Shown here one piece after another: positions 6,747-8,867 of a DNA stretch of 8,867 bases (position 1 is its first letter; every line of letters starts with the position of its first letter). The position numbers and the translations under genes are program-made. The stretch is from Tissierellales bacterium (GTDB taxonomy: Bacteria; Bacillota; Clostridia; Tissierellales; Tissierellaceae). The stretch is from the NCBI GenBank assembly GCA_030146705.1, contig JASLBE010000052.1, forward strand, positions 1 to 8,867. The letters run 5' to 3'. The notes beneath the pieces were generated by a model, which worked only from the letters and a program-made list of their open reading frames with translations, had not been told where the DNA came from and searched no databases.

Positions 6747-6751
6747 ATCCA

Positions 6752-6757
6752 CTCTCC
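6752..6757 (-). promoter_or_regulatory. Ribosome binding site deciding the PucR-type start
   Basis: GGAGAG on the minus strand lies five bases before the ATG at 6746-6744. The only longer alternatives are a GTG at 6752, which sits on this site, and a TTG at 6767 preceded by AT-rich sequence without a Shine-Dalgarno. Confidence 0.7.
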
Positions 6758-6771
6758 ATTTTTGCAAGTAA

Positions 6772-6800
6772 ATTATAGGCTAGCCTTATTACAAATACTA
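6772..6800 (-). promoter_or_regulatory. Possible promoter of the regulator gene, with adjacent palindrome
   Basis: A perfect TATAAT (6777-6772, minus strand) overlaps the helicase stop codon. Its start point would fall near 6765, about 19 bases before the regulator ATG. The -35 at 17 bases spacing is TAGTAT (6800-6795), a poor match, and there is no TG extension. The perfect palindrome AGGCTAGCCT (6777-6786) touches the -10 box and could be an autoregulatory site. Co-transcription with the helicase gene is the alternative, since no terminator separates them. Confidence 0.3.
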
Positions 6801-8867
6801 TAATATCTACAATATTCACTACACTTACTACTTAGGTCATAATCTTCCATCTTGTCCTTGTTCTTTACAAAGTTTACAAAACCTTCAACTTCCTCTACTG
6901 TATTTTTTATTTTTTCCTGGTCTAGGTCTATTTCTATAAACTCGCCCTTCTCCAGTAAATGAAGTTTACCAGAAGTGGTAGGTCTTTTAAAAATCCCCTC
7001 TAAAATATAGGCATAAAACCTTATTTGGTCCTTATAGTCATCATATATTGATTGCCTATTATAGACCTTATTTGTCTTATAGTCCACTATTTCTATTTCT
7101 CCATCTAATATATTAATCCTATCTATAACTCCTACAAACCTGCCACCAGCAACTTCTATATTAAACTCCTTCTCCCTATATATTTTATCATAATCTTCCC
7201 TATAATCTTTTATATAGTTGGTTACATATGGCTCTAATTCTCTTATCAAGCCCTCTTCATAACCTGCCTCCCTAACTAGTTTTCTTAAAAGCAAGTTGCT
7301 ATCTAGTCCTGTCCTATAAAGTTCACAAAACTTGTGGACTAGGTTTCCCTTTTCCAAGCTTGAAAGATTTCCACCAGCTAGTTTAAGTCTTAGGTCTTCC
7401 TCTTTAGGGGCTAGGACATCTAACTTATTAGCCAAATTTAAAAATCTATCAAGGTAGTACTCCCTCCTACATCTTTTAAACTTCATAAACTGGCTTATAC
7501 TAAACTTATCAACTACAATCTTATTATAGTCTTCATCTTCTATTAGTCCCTTTGGATAAAATTCTCCTTCCAGCTTAAGGTCTTCTCTAATATAGCCCCT
7601 AAGGTCCTGGTCCTTATGGTCGCCAGGAATTTCTCCAATAGTTTTAGTTAGGCTAGTATTAAACTGGCCCTTAAGAGTTTTTTTAAAGCCCTGGACCTTA
7701 CCCTGGCTCCCAAGTATTAATAGTTTTTCAGCCCTAGTCATAGCAACATAAAGGATCCTTAAATTTTCTTCCTCATCCTTAGTCCTATTTTTCTCCTTTA
7801 ATAGTTTATAAAAACCATCCCTATTATGGATATTCAAGCCAAGTCCCAGGGCCTTATCATATAAAATACTATCCAGCCTATTGTTTTCACCACTAGCTAA
7901 TTCTGGCAGGATAACTACTGGAAACTCCAAACCTTTGGACTTATGAATAGTTAGTATCCTTACTGCATTTTCATTTTCAGATACAACAGTTGCCTGACCA
8001 ATTTCCCTTTTTTCAAGTTCTTCTATATAGGAAAATATATTATAGTTTTCATAATCTCCATTGTTTTCATAGTCCAAAAATATGGTTAAAAGTTTTTCTA
8101 TATTTCCATATTTTTGCCTACCATTCTCCAAGAGCAGGACCAGGTCCTTATACCTAGTAATTTCCAATAGTTCTTCTAAAAACTCATAGTTGTTCAAGTC
8201 CCTTTTCCTTGTAAGTAGGTGGTCATAGACCCCTATAACATAGTCTACTAGTTCCCTATCTTTTACATAGTCCCTACTAGCATATAGTTTTAACCTTTGG
8301 TCTATCCTACCCTCTTCCATCATTATGAGGTAAATCTCCTCATCTGACAAGCCTAGGATAGGAGACCTTAAAAAACCTGTATTAGCTAGGAGGTCCTTAG
8401 GGTTTTCCAGTGCCCTAAAAGCATTCACTAGGTCCATAATCTCTTGGCTTTTAAAAAGTCCCGTTGCTCCTAGGTTATAGTAGGGAATATTATATTTCCT
8501 TAAACTTTCTTCATATATACCGACCCTAGTTTTAGCCCTAAACAACAGGGCTATATCTCCAAATTCAAACTCTCCAGACCCAACTAACTCTAATATTCTT
8601 TTTGAAATTAAATCACTTTCATAAAGCCTAGCATAGTCTATTGGACTTTCTCCAGCTGGAATTTCTAAGTCTTCCTTGTTTAGAATTTCAACTTCTATAT
8701 TTTTATCTGATTTTAAATTCGGCCTTAAACTACTGTATTCTCGGTCCATAAGTTTTTCAAAAAGTCCATTTATAAACTCCATTATATTTTCATTGGTCCT
8801 ATAGTTTTCATTTAACTCTATTAAATTTTCAGGCCCCAATGCCTTAATGTCCTCCAATGTATCATAG
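6773..8867 (-). CDS. UvrD/AddA-like helicase-nuclease with Fe-S-type cysteines (5' end cut off)
   Basis: The frame is open through the right edge (codons before 8857 read Tyr-Asp-Thr-Leu), so the Walker A and B ATPase motifs are outside the window. Residues are counted from the TTG codon at 8857. Superfamily 1 motor signatures are LNENYRTNENI (15-25), FGDIALLFRAKT (99-110), RILTIHKSKGLEFPVVILPE (300-319, motif V) and LYVAMTRAEKLLIL (369-382, motif VI, Arg375). A PD-(D/E)XK nuclease follows: FSISQFMKFKRC (452-463), GNLVHKF (His508), GVIDRI (Asp579), IVDYKTNK (Asp592, Lys594), QIRFYAY (Gln611). Cys463 plus Cys679, Cys683 and Cys689 resemble the 4Fe-4S site of AddB-type nucleases. Such enzymes unwind and resect double-strand ends for recombination. 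The helicase half looks AddA-like, but the cysteine-bearing nuclease is not usual for AddA; it may be a different UvrD-nuclease branch. No terminator precedes the regulator gene. Confidence 0.88.
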   Translation of the reverse strand, partial: YDTLEDIKALGPENLIELNENYRTNENIMEFINGLFEKLMDREYSSLRPNLKSDKNIEVEILNKEDLEIPAGESPIDYARLYESDLISKRILELVGSGEFEFGDIALLFRAKTRVGIYEESLRKYNIPYYNLGATGLFKSQEIMDLVNAFRALENPKDLLANTGFLRSPILGLSDEEIYLIMMEEGRIDQRLKLYASRDYVKDRELVDYVIGVYDHLLTRKRDLNNYEFLEELLEITRYKDLVLLLENGRQKYGNIEKLLTIFLDYENNGDYENYNIFSYIEELEKREIGQATVVSENENAVRILTIHKSKGLEFPVVILPELASGENNRLDSILYDKALGLGLNIHNRDGFYKLLKEKNRTKDEEENLRILYVAMTRAEKLLILGSQGKVQGFKKTLKGQFNTSLTKTIGEIPGDHKDQDLRGYIREDLKLEGEFYPKGLIEDEDYNKIVVDKFSISQFMKFKRCRREYYLDRFLNLANKLDVLAPKEEDLRLKLAGGNLSSLEKGNLVHKFCELYRTGLDSNLLLRKLVREAGYEEGLIRELEPYVTNYIKDYREDYDKIYREKEFNIEVAGGRFVGVIDRINILDGEIEIVDYKTNKVYNRQSIYDDYKDQIRFYAYILEGIFKRPTTSGKLHLLEKGEFIEIDLDQEKIKNTVEEVEGFVNFVKNKDKMEDYDLSSKCSEYCRYYSICNKASL

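Noticed and set aside
6747..6767. A longer PucR-type start at the TTG codon 6767
   Set aside because: No Shine-Dalgarno precedes it, and the family N-terminus aligns with the ATG at 6746, which has GGAGAG at the right distance.
6319..6771. A 150-codon plus-strand frame with hydrophobic stretches, opposite the N-terminal part of the PucR-type gene
   Set aside because: It is exactly antisense to a well-supported gene and resembles no family I know. Its hydrophobic residues follow from the reverse complement of the Lys/Glu/Asn-rich coding sequence. No ribosome binding site is evident.
1..8867. A defence, phage or mobile-element system, or a CRISPR array
   Set aside because: No integrase, transposase, terminal repeats, regularly spaced repeats, toxin-antitoxin pair or Cas protein is seen. 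The helicase-nuclease reads as a repair enzyme, and its cysteines are not enough to call it Cas4 or a defence effector.

Overview
The window is AT-rich DNA in which every credible gene lies on the minus strand. Gene order in transcription is therefore from right to left. Strong AAGGAGG-type Shine-Dalgarno sites, sigmaA-like promoters, hairpin/T-tract terminators, and the gene families (RocB-type M20 hydrolase, AGCS sodium/amino-acid symporter, PucR/CdaR regulator, UvrD-type helicase-nuclease) all point to a low-GC Firmicute. My inference is an anaerobic, amino-acid-fermenting Clostridia/Tissierellia-like organism. Arginine is written mostly as AGG rather than AGA in the stretches I read, which may be a lineage trait.

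Layout, in transcription order. (1) 8867-6773: the C-terminal two thirds of a UvrD/AddA-like DNA helicase fused to a PD-(D/E)XK nuclease. It is cut by the right window edge and carries four cysteines arranged like an iron-sulfur cluster site. (2) 6746-5103: a PucR-family transcriptional regulator, 26 bp after the helicase stop. It ends in a terminator whose stem starts at the regulator's own stop codon. (3) 5102-4889: a 214-bp control region with the terminator, a perfect 11-bp-arm inverted repeat, an extended -10 promoter bracketed by TCAGAA/TTCTGA arms, and a leader with two copies of the same Shine-Dalgarno block. (4) 4888-127: a tight three-gene operon: AGCS sodium/amino-acid symporter, YtcJ-type amidohydrolase, RocB-type M20 metallohydrolase. 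(5) 113-87: a strong terminator closing the operon. (6) 84-1: a sigmaA-like promoter firing leftward out of the window, towards a gene that is not contained here.

Functional reading. The symporter would bring in an amino acid or small amino-acid derivative. The two metallohydrolases come from unrelated superfamilies and would cleave an amide, acyl or similar C-N bond. The adjacent PucR protein would sense the substrate or a product and control the promoter between it and the operon. This suggests scavenging of a modified amino acid or related amide as carbon, nitrogen and energy source; the substrate cannot be read from sequence. The helicase-nuclease is a DNA repair gene and probably unrelated to the catabolic module, although the regulator may be partly co-transcribed with it.

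I see no tRNA or rRNA, CRISPR array, insertion sequence, phage gene or toxin-antitoxin pair. The most unusual items are the Fe-S-like helicase-nuclease, the altered substrate-loop motif in the symporter, and the layered symmetry of the control region.
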